Part shown: positions 55,852 to 64,000 of the stretch, piece by piece
How the letters are laid out: each line of letters opens with the position of its first letter
Numbering within the stretch: the stretch's first letter is position 1
Assembly (NCBI RefSeq): GCF_002849695.1
Contig: NZ_CP018937.1
Span: forward strand, 310,001 to 374,000
Length of the DNA: 64,000 nucleotides
Direction: 5' to 3'
From: Bacteroides fragilis
Lineage (GTDB): Bacteria; Bacteroidota; Bacteroidia; Bacteroidales; Bacteroidaceae
Notes under the pieces: generated by a model
Seen by the model: the letters and a program-made list of their open reading frames with translations, nothing else
Databases searched by the model: none
What the model was told of the DNA's origin: nothing
Made by a program: the position numbers and the translations under genes

Positions 55852-57489
55852 TTACTGTTTTTTATCTTCTTTTTCCTCCTTCTTGTCTTTTTCTTCCGGG
55901 TGAATAATGTTTTTAACAGTTTCACCGATAGGCAGTTTGTCCAATACTCCTAAACTTGGCGCGACAGTTTTTACCAATGTGTTCAAGAAATTGCTTGTGC
56001 CTCCATTACCTCCGTCGAATACAGTGATATTGCCTAAGTTCATATGTTCGAAGGCTTTTACCTGTTCGCCTGCTATTTCTTTCCACTGATCTACCATCTT
56101 GTATTGAATAGCAATAGCCGGGTTTGATTCGGCAGCTTTCACCATGGCTTCGAAACCTTCTGCTTCTGCCAGTAACGAGCGTTTTTTACCTTCTGCTTCT
56201 GCTTCGAGTTTCAGTTGAATCGCTTTTGCCTCTGCCTCTGCCTGTGCCAGTGTTGCTTTGGCACGGGCTTCTGCTTCACGGGTGATTTTTTCGGCTACGG
56301 CTTCTGCTTGCAGAATAGCTTCTTGGCGGGCAACTTCTGCCGGTACTATTTTTTCTGCTTTCAGAGATGATTCTACTTTTCGTGCTTTTGCCTCTTCCAC
56401 TTCTTTTTGAGCGATTTCTTTAGCTGTCTGTACGGCTGCTTCTGATTTGGCTGCAGCTTCACCGGCTTGTTTGTCGGCATTGGCTTGGGTTACAGCCAGT
56501 TCAGAGTTAGACAACGCGATTTCTTTTTGTGCTTCGTTTCGTCCGATGGCAGCTTTCTTTTGTGCTTCAGCTTGTTTGATCTCCATGTCGGAGTTCAACT
56601 CTGCAATGCGGCTTTCCTTTTCGGTATTGGCCTGCTCTATCCGGATATTCTTTTCTGCTTCTGCTTTAGCCACTTGCGATTCTTTTTCCGCATTGGCGAT
56701 AGCTACCTGGGAGATACGGTCTTTGTCGGCATTGGCTACCGAGATCTCTTGCAGCTTTTTGGTTTCCGCAATGGCGATATCTTGATCTTTACGAGTCTCC
56801 GCCACTTTGGTTTCACGTTCTTTAATCTGGTTGGCAATCTTGATAGCACCCAGTTTTTCCTGTTCTTCAATATTGGCTTGTGCCTCGTTTTGAGCTTTAC
56901 TTTCCGCTTCTTTTCCTAAATTGACGATATAATTGGCAGCATCGCGAATATCGCTGATGTTAATATTCATCAGGTACAAACCGAATTTGCGGAGTTCTGT
57001 ATCAATGTTATCTTTTACTTTAGAGAGGAATTTATCACGGTCGGAGTTCAACTCCTCAATTGTCATGTCGGCAATAACCAGACGCATCTGTCCGTAAACC
57101 ACATCTGTTATCAGATTTTGTTTATCGTCCATGGTCAGCCCCAACATACGTTCGGCAGCATTTTGCATGACTTCGGGATCCGTACTGATAGCTACTGTAA
57201 TGGTAGTCGGCACATCCACACGAATATTCTGAGCGGAAAGTGCTCCTGTCAGTTTACAGTCTATCTGCATCGGTTTCATCGACAGGAATTCGTATCCCTG
57301 TACGATAGGCCATACGAAAGCGGCACCACCGTGATATAGTTTTGCAGACTTTTTATCTCCGCCTGTCTTACCATATACTACTAATACTTCGTCACTTTTA
57401 CATTTCCGGTAGCGTGAAAGAATACCGATAAATGTAATTAAGATTACCGCCACGAGTATGGCAGCCATAATCATCATTTCTTGGGTCAT
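55852..57489 (-). CDS. Flotillin-like SPFH protein
   Basis: 545 residues. One N-terminal membrane helix (IMAAILVAVILITFIGIL) precedes the SPFH/band-7 domain (about 35-215), then a long alanine/glutamate-rich coiled coil with repeated AEAxAKA and EKESQVAKAEAE patterns to ~450, and a C-terminal flotillin-type tail. It would oligomerise on the inner membrane and organise lipid domains. It is encoded 23 bases after an NfeD-like gene, the standard flotillin/NfeD pairing. Confidence 0.92.
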   Translation of the reverse strand: MTQEMMIMAAILVAVILITFIGILSRYRKCKSDEVLVVYGKTGGDKKSAKLYHGGAAFVWPIVQGYEFLSMKPMQIDCKLTGALSAQNIRVDVPTTITVAISTDPEVMQNAAERMLGLTMDDKQNLITDVVYGQMRLVIADMTIEELNSDRDKFLSKVKDNIDTELRKFGLYLMNINISDIRDAANYIVNLGKEAESKAQNEAQANIEEQEKLGAIKIANQIKERETKVAETRKDQDIAIAETKKLQEISVANADKDRISQVAIANAEKESQVAKAEAEKNIRIEQANTEKESRIAELNSDMEIKQAEAQKKAAIGRNEAQKEIALSNSELAVTQANADKQAGEAAAKSEAAVQTAKEIAQKEVEEAKARKVESSLKAEKIVPAEVARQEAILQAEAVAEKITREAEARAKATLAQAEAEAKAIQLKLEAEAEGKKRSLLAEAEGFEAMVKAAESNPAIAIQYKMVDQWKEIAGEQVKAFEHMNLGNITVFDGGNGGTSNFLNTLVKTVAPSLGVLDKLPIGETVKNIIHPEEKDKKEEKEDKKQ

Positions 57490-57512
57490 AGTTCTCTTTT
57501 TTGAGTTTGTAA

Positions 57513-58010
57513 TTATTGGATATATAAAGTTCCGTCTTTGTATGAGGTGATCGTTGCTTTATCTCCGGTTTGGTAGGGTTTACCTGATTCCGTGATAACA
57601 TCGACTTCTCTCATGGCTCCGTCCCGGCTGATCTGTACTGTGTATTTTTTTTCGTTCTGTTTGAAGTAAATGGTACATTCTCTTCCTACTAACTGATCTG
57701 TTTTCTCCGAGTGGTTGGTCTGTTGCAACTGATAGGCTTTCTTATATAAAAACCAGACGGCAAAAACAAATATCAGTCCGATGACAAATCCAGTCAGATA
57801 GGTCTGTATTTCGGTGTTGTGTTGCAAATACATATACCAGCCGAATCCGATACCGAAGTGAGTCAGTCCTTTAAAAGAAACCACACTGCTGATATCAGTG
57901 TCGATGTCCGTATCTGCATCGAAATCACCAAAAAAAACGGATAGGATGAATTGTACTGCAAAAATGCCTGTCGTGACAATAGCAATGGTTAGGAAAATAT
58001 TACTACTCAT
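57513..58010 (-). CDS. NfeD-like membrane protein
   Basis: 165 residues. Three membrane segments (about 5-25, 45-60, 70-92) precede a C-terminal OB-fold (LVGRECTIYF...ITSYKDGTLYIQ), the short NfeD form that partners flotillins. The next gene is the flotillin-like protein. Confidence 0.85.
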   Translation of the reverse strand: MSSNIFLTIAIVTTGIFAVQFILSVFFGDFDADTDIDTDISSVVSFKGLTHFGIGFGWYMYLQHNTEIQTYLTGFVIGLIFVFAVWFLYKKAYQLQQTNHSEKTDQLVGRECTIYFKQNEKKYTVQISRDGAMREVDVITESGKPYQTGDKATITSYKDGTLYIQ

Positions 58011-58051
58011 GGCAATAGGTGTTTAATGAATCGTTTTATAGATATAGTCCC

Positions 58052-58082
58052 CAAATATACATCTTTGGTTTTTATATGCAAA
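58052..58082 (-). promoter_or_regulatory. Consensus promoter of the nfeD-flotillin pair
   Basis: On the minus strand TTTG (58079-58082) and TATATTTG (58052-58059) are separated by exactly 19 bases, a perfect Bacteroides promoter, about 40 bases upstream of the NfeD start codon. Confidence 0.85.
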
Positions 58083-58122
58083 GGTAAACTAATAAAAAAA
58101 TGGAAGAATCGGAAAATGAATG

Positions 58123-58130
58123 TATATTTG
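58123..58130 (+). promoter_or_regulatory. Possible -7 element of the GH110 gene
   Basis: TATATTTG matches TAnnTTTG, 33 bases before the ATG at 58164. The -33 position holds only a weak ATGG. Confidence 0.5.
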
Positions 58131-58163
58131 TAGCCTAATTATTAAACAGAAATTGAAAAAACT

Positions 58164-59951
58164 ATGAAGACAATCCTACTCTTTACTCTGAGTCTGCTGC
58201 TCTCTTTATCCGTGTCGGATGTTTGTGCACAAGAACGTGTTTACGACATTTCCCAGTTTGGCTTGAAAGCCAATAGTAAGAAAAACGCATCACCTGTTGT
58301 GCGTAAGGCCATAGCTAAGATTAAAGCTGAATGCCGTAATGGTGAAGAAGTGGTACTTCGTTTTCCTGCCGGACGCTACAATTTTCATGAAAACGGTTCG
58401 GATGTACGCGAATATTATATATCCAATCACGATCAGGACAATCCCAAAAAGGTGGGCATTGCCTTGGAGGATATGAAGAACCTGACTATTGACGGACAAG
58501 GTTCCGAGTTTGTATTTTATGGAAGGATGATTCCGGTTTCTTTGCTCCGTTCGGAGAATTGCGTATTGAAGAACTTTAGTATTGATTTTGAACAGCCTCA
58601 TATTGCTCAGGTGCAAGTGATAGAGAATGATCCGGAAAAAGGAATCACTTTTGAACCTGCATCGTGGGTGGATTATCGTATAAGTAAGGATTCTGTATTT
58701 GAAGGACTGGGTGAAGGCTGGACAATGCGATACTCTTGGGGAATTGCTTTCGATGGTAAAACAAAACATGTCGTATACAACACCAGTGATATCGGTTGTC
58801 CTACCAAAGGAGCTTTCGAAGTGGCTCCCCGCCGTATCTGTTCTCCGAAATGGAAAGACGCGCGTCTGGTGCCGGGCACGGTAGTAGCCATGCGTGGATG
58901 GGGACGTCCTACTCCCGGTATTTTCATGTCACATGACATTAATACTTCTTTGCTTAATGTCAAAGTGCATTATGCCGAAGGCATGGGACTTTTGGCACAG
59001 CTTTGCGAAGATATTACACTCGATGGTTTCGGGGTTTGTCTGAAAGGCGATAATGATCCTCGTTATTTCACAACGCAGGCAGATGCCACTCACTTCTCCG
59101 GATGTAAGGGAAAGATTATTTCGAAGAATGGCCTGTACGAAGGAATGATGGATGATGCCATTAATGTACACGGAACTTATCTGAAAGTAATCAAGCGGGT
59201 AGATGATCATACGTTGATAGGACGCTATATGCACGATCAGTCCTGGGGGTTCGAATGGGGACGTCCGGGGGATGATGTTCAGTTTGTACGTTCTGAAACG
59301 ATGGAGCTGATTGGCAATCAAAACCAGATTACTGCAATTCGTCCTTATGATAAAAATGAAATATCGGGAGCCCGTGAGTTCAGCATTACTTTTAAAGATC
59401 CTATTGATCCGGCTATCAATGAAAAAAGTGGTTTTGGGATTGAAAATCTGACATGGACTCCTGAAGTGCTGTTTGCCGGCAATACGATTCGCAATAACCG
59501 TGCTCGCGGTACACTGTTCAGCACTCCTAAAAAAACAGTGGTAGAAGACAATCTGTTTGATCATACCTCCGGTACGGCTATTTTATTGTGTGGCGACTGT
59601 AATGGCTGGTTCGAGACAGGTGCTTGTCGTGATGTTACCATTCGCCGCAATCGTTTTATCAATGCGCTTACCAACATGTTCCAGTTTACCAATGCAATTA
59701 TCTCTATTTATCCTGAAATACCTAATTTGAAGGATCAACAGAAGTATTTTCATGGTGGAAAAGACGGAGGTATTGTGATTGAGGACAATGAATTCGATAC
59801 ATTTGATGCACCGATTCTTTATGCAAAGTCAGTAGACGGGTTGATATTTCGCAACAATGTGATTAAAACCAATACAGAATTTAAGCCTTTCCACTGGAAT
59901 AAAAACCGTTTCTTACTTGAACGGGTGACAAACGTGAAGATTTCAGAGTGA
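58164..59951 (+). CDS. GH110 alpha-1,3-galactosidase
   Basis: 595 residues with a signal peptide (to about CAQ). It is a right-handed parallel beta-helix enzyme with the GH110 hallmarks YDISQFGLKANSKKNASP, WGRPTPGIFMSHD, GMMDDAINVHGTYLK and CGDCNGWFETGACRD. Characterised GH110 enzymes from B. fragilis and B. thetaiotaomicron invert and remove terminal alpha-1,3-galactose from blood group B or linear Gal-alpha-1,3-Gal. The Asp pair in MMDDAINVHG lies in the expected active site. Family is firm; whether it prefers branched (B antigen, like GlaA) or also linear (GlaB) structures is not decided. It is followed 31 bases later by a secreted fusion protein. Confidence 0.93.
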   Translation: MKTILLFTLSLLLSLSVSDVCAQERVYDISQFGLKANSKKNASPVVRKAIAKIKAECRNGEEVVLRFPAGRYNFHENGSDVREYYISNHDQDNPKKVGIALEDMKNLTIDGQGSEFVFYGRMIPVSLLRSENCVLKNFSIDFEQPHIAQVQVIENDPEKGITFEPASWVDYRISKDSVFEGLGEGWTMRYSWGIAFDGKTKHVVYNTSDIGCPTKGAFEVAPRRICSPKWKDARLVPGTVVAMRGWGRPTPGIFMSHDINTSLLNVKVHYAEGMGLLAQLCEDITLDGFGVCLKGDNDPRYFTTQADATHFSGCKGKIISKNGLYEGMMDDAINVHGTYLKVIKRVDDHTLIGRYMHDQSWGFEWGRPGDDVQFVRSETMELIGNQNQITAIRPYDKNEISGAREFSITFKDPIDPAINEKSGFGIENLTWTPEVLFAGNTIRNNRARGTLFSTPKKTVVEDNLFDHTSGTAILLCGDCNGWFETGACRDVTIRRNRFINALTNMFQFTNAIISIYPEIPNLKDQQKYFHGGKDGGIVIEDNEFDTFDAPILYAKSVDGLIFRNNVIKTNTEFKPFHWNKNRFLLERVTNVKISE

Positions 59952-59982
59952 AGTCGGGACTCTGTAAAATACTTATAAACGT

Positions 59983-61137
59983 ATGAAGAGAATTTTATTA
60001 TCCCTTTTAATCTGTTTCCCTATATTCCTTTGGGCGCAGGAAGACAATAGTAAATATTTGGCTGGTGCAGTGCCGGTTGTTAATGGAAAGGTCATCTTTA
60101 CAGAACAGATTCAGGCTCCCGGGTTATCAAAACAACAAGTTTATGATGTCTTGTTGAAGTGGGCCGAGAAACGTTTTGCACCTTCAAAAGGACAAAAGGG
60201 CAGAGTTGCCTATTTTGATAAGGAAAGAGGGCAGATTGCATGTCTGGGTGAAGAATATCTTCAACTATCTGCAACCAACAGTTTCTTTTTGGATCGTGCT
60301 ACCATCAAATATCGATTGGTGATGAACTGTCTGGATGGATCTTGCAAGATGGAGATGTACAACATTTCTTATTTTCATGGTGACAATAAAGAAATGGAGG
60401 CCGAAGACTGGATAACAGATGAGGCGGGATTGAATAAAGCCAAAACAAAAGTGGTTGCCAAGTATGGAAAACTCCGTATCAAAACAATCGATCTGTTTGA
60501 TGACCTGACGGAAAAGGCAGCGAAGGCGTTGGGAGGAACGGAGGTGCTGGTTCCCCTCATAGCCAAAGAACCGAAAGTTGTTCCGGGAGAGTTTAGCCGG
60601 GAAATTCCGGGGGTTGCTGCGGACGGTTCCATGGCAGGCTACAGACGCATCTCTGCGGATAAGATCCCGGGCAATATCATTAAGATGCTTTCTGAGGACT
60701 GGATGCTGATTACAGCCGGTACGGAAGAAAAATATAACATGATGACGGCAAGTTGGGGCGGATTGGGATATCTTTATAATAAACCGGTTTCGTTTTGTTT
60801 CATTTATCCTACGCGTTATACTTATCAGTTGATGGAAAAGAATGACACATATACTATCAGCTTTTATACGGAAGCTTATCGGGATGCTCTGAAATATTGT
60901 GGAAGCCATAGTGGAGGTGATACTGATAAGGTGAAAGGCGCCAGACTGACTCCTCTCACTACTCCTTCGGGCAGTAAAGCTTTCTCGGAAGCCTGGATGA
61001 TTATAGAATGCAAAAAAATGCTCTCCCAGCCGATTGCTTCCGGTGCTTTTGATAGTCCGGAATTGAAAGGAGAATGGAAGGATAAACCTGTGCACAAGAT
61101 GTATATCGGTGAGATAATCAATGTGTGGATCAAGTAA
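59983..61137 (+). CDS. Exported DUF4468 / flavin reductase-like fusion protein
   Basis: 384 residues with a signal peptide (KRILLSLLICFPIFLWAQ). Residues ~25-175 look like the DUF4468 (TBP-like fold) domain of Bacteroidetes (IQAPGLSKQQVYDVLLKWAEKRF). Residues ~205-384 look like a split-barrel flavin reductase (DWMLITAGTEEKYNMMTASWGGLGYLYNKPV...FIYPTRYTYQLM), ending in HKMYIGEIINVWIK. An FMN-binding reductase domain on an exported protein is unusual. The redox partner is unknown. It probably shares a transcript with the GH110 gene. Confidence 0.8.
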   Translation: MKRILLSLLICFPIFLWAQEDNSKYLAGAVPVVNGKVIFTEQIQAPGLSKQQVYDVLLKWAEKRFAPSKGQKGRVAYFDKERGQIACLGEEYLQLSATNSFFLDRATIKYRLVMNCLDGSCKMEMYNISYFHGDNKEMEAEDWITDEAGLNKAKTKVVAKYGKLRIKTIDLFDDLTEKAAKALGGTEVLVPLIAKEPKVVPGEFSREIPGVAADGSMAGYRRISADKIPGNIIKMLSEDWMLITAGTEEKYNMMTASWGGLGYLYNKPVSFCFIYPTRYTYQLMEKNDTYTISFYTEAYRDALKYCGSHSGGDTDKVKGARLTPLTTPSGSKAFSEAWMIIECKKMLSQPIASGAFDSPELKGEWKDKPVHKMYIGEIINVWIK

Positions 61138-61186
61138 AGCAATTAATTATTGATAAGTATCAATCCCTACTTTTCAATTAAAGCAG

Positions 61187-61194
61187 TATCTTTG
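61187..61194 (+). promoter_or_regulatory. Possible -7 element of truA
   Basis: TATCTTTG, a perfect TAnnTTTG box, lies 23 bases before the ATG at 61218. The -33 region has no good TTTG. Confidence 0.5.
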
Positions 61195-61217
61195 CACGCA
61201 AAAACCAAGTGAACGGA

Positions 61218-61976
61218 ATGAGCGTGCAAAGATATTTTATTTATTTGGCCTATGATGGCACCCATTATCATGGATGGCAGATTCAGCCTAACGGTATCAG
61301 TATACAGGAATGCCTAATGAAGGCACTTGCCACTTTTTTACGGAGAGATACGGAAGTGATTGGGGCGGGACGGACAGATGCCGGGGTACATGCTTCGCTG
61401 ATGGTTGCCCACTTCGATTACGAAGGAGAGATGCTGGATACGGATAAGGTAGCCGAGAAGTTGAATCGTCTTTTACCTCAGGATATTTCAGTCTATAAAG
61501 TTTGCCGGGTAAGGCCGGACGCACATGCGCGGTTTGATGCGACAGCCCGTACTTATAAATATTATATCACTACCGTAAAGTATCCTTTTAATCGCCAGTA
61601 TCGTTACCGGATACACAATCCGCTCGACTTTCAGAAGATGAATGAGGCCGCTCTGACCTTGTTTCATTATACGGATTTTACCAGTTTCAGTAAATTGCAT
61701 ACGGATGTAAAGACCAACATCTGCAAGATTATGCATGCCGAATGGACACAGGAGGATGAATATACCTGGGTGTTTACCATTCAGGCGGACCGTTTCCTGC
61801 GCAACATGGTGCGTGCCATCGTCGGTACTTTATTGGAAGTAGGCAGAGGTAAGTTGTCCGTAGATGGCTTCCGTAGAATAATCGAGCAACAAGACCGTTG
61901 TAAAGCTGGAACCTCTGCTCCCGGCAATGCGCTTTTCTTGGTGAATGTAGAATATCCTCAGGATATATTTGAATGA
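61218..61976 (+). CDS. truA: tRNA pseudouridine synthase A
   Basis: 252 residues. The catalytic aspartate lies in [11 protein letters not shown], preceded by [13 protein letters not shown], and the C-terminal [17 protein letters not shown] is conserved. It makes pseudouridine at tRNA positions 38-40. The ATG at 61218 gives the usual MSVQRYF start; a GTG at 61209 in frame is less likely. Confidence 0.97.
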   Translation: MSVQRYFIYLAYDGTHYHGWQIQPNGISIQECLMKALATFLRRDTEVIGAGRTDAGVHASLMVAHFDYEGEMLDTDKVAEKLNRLLPQDISVYKVCRVRPDAHARFDATARTYKYYITTVKYPFNRQYRYRIHNPLDFQKMNEAALTLFHYTDFTSFSKLHTDVKTNICKIMHAEWTQEDEYTWVFTIQADRFLRNMVRAIVGTLLEVGRGKLSVDGFRRIIEQQDRCKAGTSAPGNALFLVNVEYPQDIFE

Positions 61977-61999
61977 GTTCTTTTTAAATAAACTCTGTT

Positions 62000-62899
62000 A
62001 TGTGGTTACTCCTTGCTTTTCTTTCAGCGACCTTGCTGGGCTTTTATGATGTGTTTAAAAAGAAGTCGTTAAAGGACAATGCGGTTCTGCCTGTCTTGTT
62101 TCTCAATACGCTCTTTTCCAGTCTTATATTTCTGCCTTTCATCTTGCTGTCGGCATTTGTTCCCGGAGTGCTGGAGGGTACTATGTTCGATGTACCCGTG
62201 GTTGGGTGGGAAGTACACAAATTTATCATTATCAAGTCTTTTATCGTACTTTCTTCGTGGATACTGGGCTATTTCGGGATGAAACACCTGCCTATTACGA
62301 TTGTAGGTCCCATTAATGCAACCCGCCCTGTAATGGTGCTTGTGGGAGCTATGCTGGTTTTTGGCGAGCGTCTGAATCTCTATCAGTGGATCGGTGTGTT
62401 GCTGGCCGTAGTTTCTTTCTTTATGCTAAGCCGCTCGGGGAAAAAAGAAGGCATTGACTTTAAACATAACAAGTGGATTCTTTTTATTGTGTTGGCAGCC
62501 GTAGCAGGTGCGGTAAGCGGATTGTATGACAAGTATCTGATGAAGCAGTTGCCTCCGATGGTGGTACAGTCGTGGTATAATGTTTATCAGGTGTTCATCA
62601 TGTGTCCTATCCTTGCCTTGCTCTGGTGGCCCAAACGTAAATCGTCTACGCCCTTCCGCTGGGACTGGGCCATCATCTTTATTTCCATCTTCCTCTGCGC
62701 TGCGGACTTTGTTTACTTCTATGCATTGAGTTACGAAGATTCGATGATTTCGATTGTCTCGATGGTTCGGAGAGGAAGCGTCATCGTATCTTTCCTTTTC
62801 GGTGCTATGATGTTCCGTGAAAAGAATTTAAAAAGCAAGGCGATTGACCTTATTCTGGTGTTAATCGGAATGATATTCCTATATTTGGGAACTAAATAA
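62000..62899 (+). CDS. EamA-family (DMT) permease
   Basis: 299 residues with ten predicted membrane helices in two EamA repeats, e.g. ITIVGPINATRPVMVLVGAM and SMVRRGSVIVSFLFGAMMF at the equivalent ends of each half. It lies 23 bases after truA. The transported metabolite is unknown. Confidence 0.88.
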   Translation: MWLLLAFLSATLLGFYDVFKKKSLKDNAVLPVLFLNTLFSSLIFLPFILLSAFVPGVLEGTMFDVPVVGWEVHKFIIIKSFIVLSSWILGYFGMKHLPITIVGPINATRPVMVLVGAMLVFGERLNLYQWIGVLLAVVSFFMLSRSGKKEGIDFKHNKWILFIVLAAVAGAVSGLYDKYLMKQLPPMVVQSWYNVYQVFIMCPILALLWWPKRKSSTPFRWDWAIIFISIFLCAADFVYFYALSYEDSMISIVSMVRRGSVIVSFLFGAMMFREKNLKSKAIDLILVLIGMIFLYLGTK

Positions 62900-62926
62900 G
62901 AACGTAAAGAAACAAGATTATCAGAT

Positions 62927-63580
62927 ATGAAAAATTCTACTCTTACCCTCCTGGTATTTATTCTGGGTATTTTTTCTTCCTTTGCTGTCAAAGCGCAGGA
63001 GGCCAAAACGGTGTTCGTGAATATACCTGACTCACTGTGTCCGTTGCTGACATCGGTGAACCGTGCAGATTGTATCGATTTCATCGAAAGTAAGATGAAG
63101 GCCCAGGTGACCAACCGTTTCGGGGGTAAGTCGGAAATGACGGAATTAAGTCCCGATTATATATCTCTTAAAATGTCTGATGCGAGCAGTTGGCAGATGA
63201 AACTGTTACCGCTGAACGATAGTGTAAAAGTGGTATGTGCTGTTTCTACTGTTTGTGCTCCAGCATGCGACAGTCATATCCGCTTCTATACCACCGATTG
63301 GAAAGAACTTCCTGCCGATGGGTTTCTGCCTTCAGAGCCTCATATAGATAATTTCTTTACTTCTTCCGACTCTACTGATTACGATTTTATCGATGCCCGT
63401 CTGCAAGCCGATATGACTTTGATGAAGGCGGAGCTTTCTAAAGAGGATGAGACGTTGACTTTTACTCTGACTACTCCGGAGTATATGGAAAAAGAAACGG
63501 CGGAAAAACTGAAACCGTTTCTCCGCCGTTCAATTGTTTACACCTGGAAAGGTGGGAAGTTTATCCCAGACACTCTTTGA
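62927..63580 (+). CDS. DUF3256 family exported protein
   Basis: 217 residues with a signal peptide (ending near KAQ). The sequence FVNIPDSLCPLLTSVNRADCIDFIESKMKAQ and later LTFTLTTPEYMEKE match a Bacteroidales-only family. No function is known. It lies 27 bases after the permease gene and its end overlaps the convergent kinase gene by 20 bases. Confidence 0.8.
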   Translation: MKNSTLTLLVFILGIFSSFAVKAQEAKTVFVNIPDSLCPLLTSVNRADCIDFIESKMKAQVTNRFGGKSEMTELSPDYISLKMSDASSWQMKLLPLNDSVKVVCAVSTVCAPACDSHIRFYTTDWKELPADGFLPSEPHIDNFFTSSDSTDYDFIDARLQADMTLMKAELSKEDETLTFTLTTPEYMEKETAEKLKPFLRRSIVYTWKGGKFIPDTL

Positions 63581-64000
63581 TGTATGCCTCCATTTCGGGA
63601 GTATGTTCTTCTACGCTTTGCAATAGCTTGAATTGTGCTTTTGTACGAACCAGATTATGTTCGGGATACTTAATCTTGTAGTAAGTGTCTCCGTTGATGT
63701 AGTCTGCCAGGAAGCGTACACATTGCATATAAGGGAAGAGAGCTGCTGCATAAGGCAGATTCTCAATCTCGATCGGAGTGAGGAATGAACCGGCTCCTTC
63801 CAGATATCCCTTGGTGAATGCTTTGAATATCTCCATGTTGAAGTTGACATTATCCAGATTCTTATCGTCTTCGTCTCCGGTATTGGCTCCTGTACGCAGG
63901 AAATCACCGTAGTCAGAGAAGATAAAGCTTGGCATTACTGTATCGAGGTCGATTACACAAAGCACTTTGCCATCTTCGTCGAACATCATGTTGTTCACTT
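63561..64000 (-). CDS. APH-like phosphotransferase, N-terminus beyond the right edge
   Basis: The visible C-terminal ~146 residues include NNMMFDEDGKVLCVIDLDT with the catalytic/metal DLDT block, then SDYGDFLRTGAN. This is the C-lobe pattern of aminoglycoside phosphotransferase-fold kinases, a fold that also includes N-acetylhexosamine 1-kinases. A sugar kinase is more likely than drug resistance in this genome context, but the N-terminal lobe is outside the window. It is convergent with the DUF3256 gene, overlapping by 20 bases. Confidence 0.8.
   Translation of the reverse strand, partial: VNNMMFDEDGKVLCVIDLDTVMPSFIFSDYGDFLRTGANTGDEDDKNLDNVNFNMEIFKAFTKGYLEGAGSFLTPIEIENLPYAAALFPYMQCVRFLADYINGDTYYKIKYPEHNLVRTKAQFKLLQSVEEHTPEMEAYIKECLG

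Noticed and set aside
63561..64000. Aminoglycoside resistance gene
   Set aside because: Only the generic APH fold is seen; sugar kinases share it and nothing else points to resistance.

Overview
This window is Bacteroides chromosome, most like the B. fragilis group, although the species cannot be fixed from sequence alone. The evidence is: SusC/SusD pairs with a hybrid two-component regulator; TTTG/TAnnTTTG promoters with about 19 bp spacing; the lineage-typical fusions LpxC-FabZ and MurF-alanine racemase; a TatA/TatC pair without TatB; a GH110 alpha-1,3-galactosidase; NVEALA-type small peptides; and several Bacteroidales-only families (GSCFA, DUF3256, DUF5715, DUF4468). No tRNA, rRNA, CRISPR array, transposase or phage gene was recognised.

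1-19.7 kb is a glycan-foraging locus. A leftward run reads susC, susD, hairpin, sulfatase, GH29-like fucosidase, GH36-like galactosidase, sulfatase (cut by the left edge). A divergent hybrid sensor/regulator lies beside susC. It converges on an MFS sugar-acid-type permease across a perfect 19-bp stem terminator. Behind a consensus promoter follow a second GH29 fucosidase and a PNGase F-like amidase. The set suggests a fucosylated, galactosylated, sulfated host glycan, possibly N-linked, as substrate.

19.7-27.8 kb holds intergenic hairpins with a candidate small RNA, a large helicase-nuclease, and a duplicated module of 6-bladed beta-propeller lipoprotein plus redoxin-like protein. One copy is intact and preceded by a Cys-rich NVEALA-like peptide. 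The other is decaying: its start codon appears lost, its redoxin is reduced to a remnant with a stop at codon 2, and a frameshifted small lipoprotein follows. A third propeller with its own NVEALA-type peptide lies at 37-38.5 kb.

27.8-55 kb is mainly housekeeping: tatC/tatA, murF-alr, a GSCFA protein, a BlaI/M56 receptor pair (upstream of which sits a 22-bp tandem palindromic repeat), an orphan TPR histidine kinase, miaA, a pRiA4b ORF-3-like protein, lpxA-lpxC/fabZ-lpxD, an HD hydrolase with pyrF, prfA, purM, and a leftward run phoH, purC, menG, aroE, alpha/beta hydrolase, TPM protein, lemA closed by a strong terminator. A second tandem palindromic repeat (21 bp) lies in the gene-free stretch between purM and lemA.

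55-64 kb carries a DUF5715 lipoprotein with an M15 peptidase-like motif, a flotillin/NfeD pair with a perfect promoter, the GH110 enzyme, a secreted DUF4468-flavin reductase fusion, truA, an EamA permease, a DUF3256 protein and, cut by the right edge, an APH-like sugar kinase.
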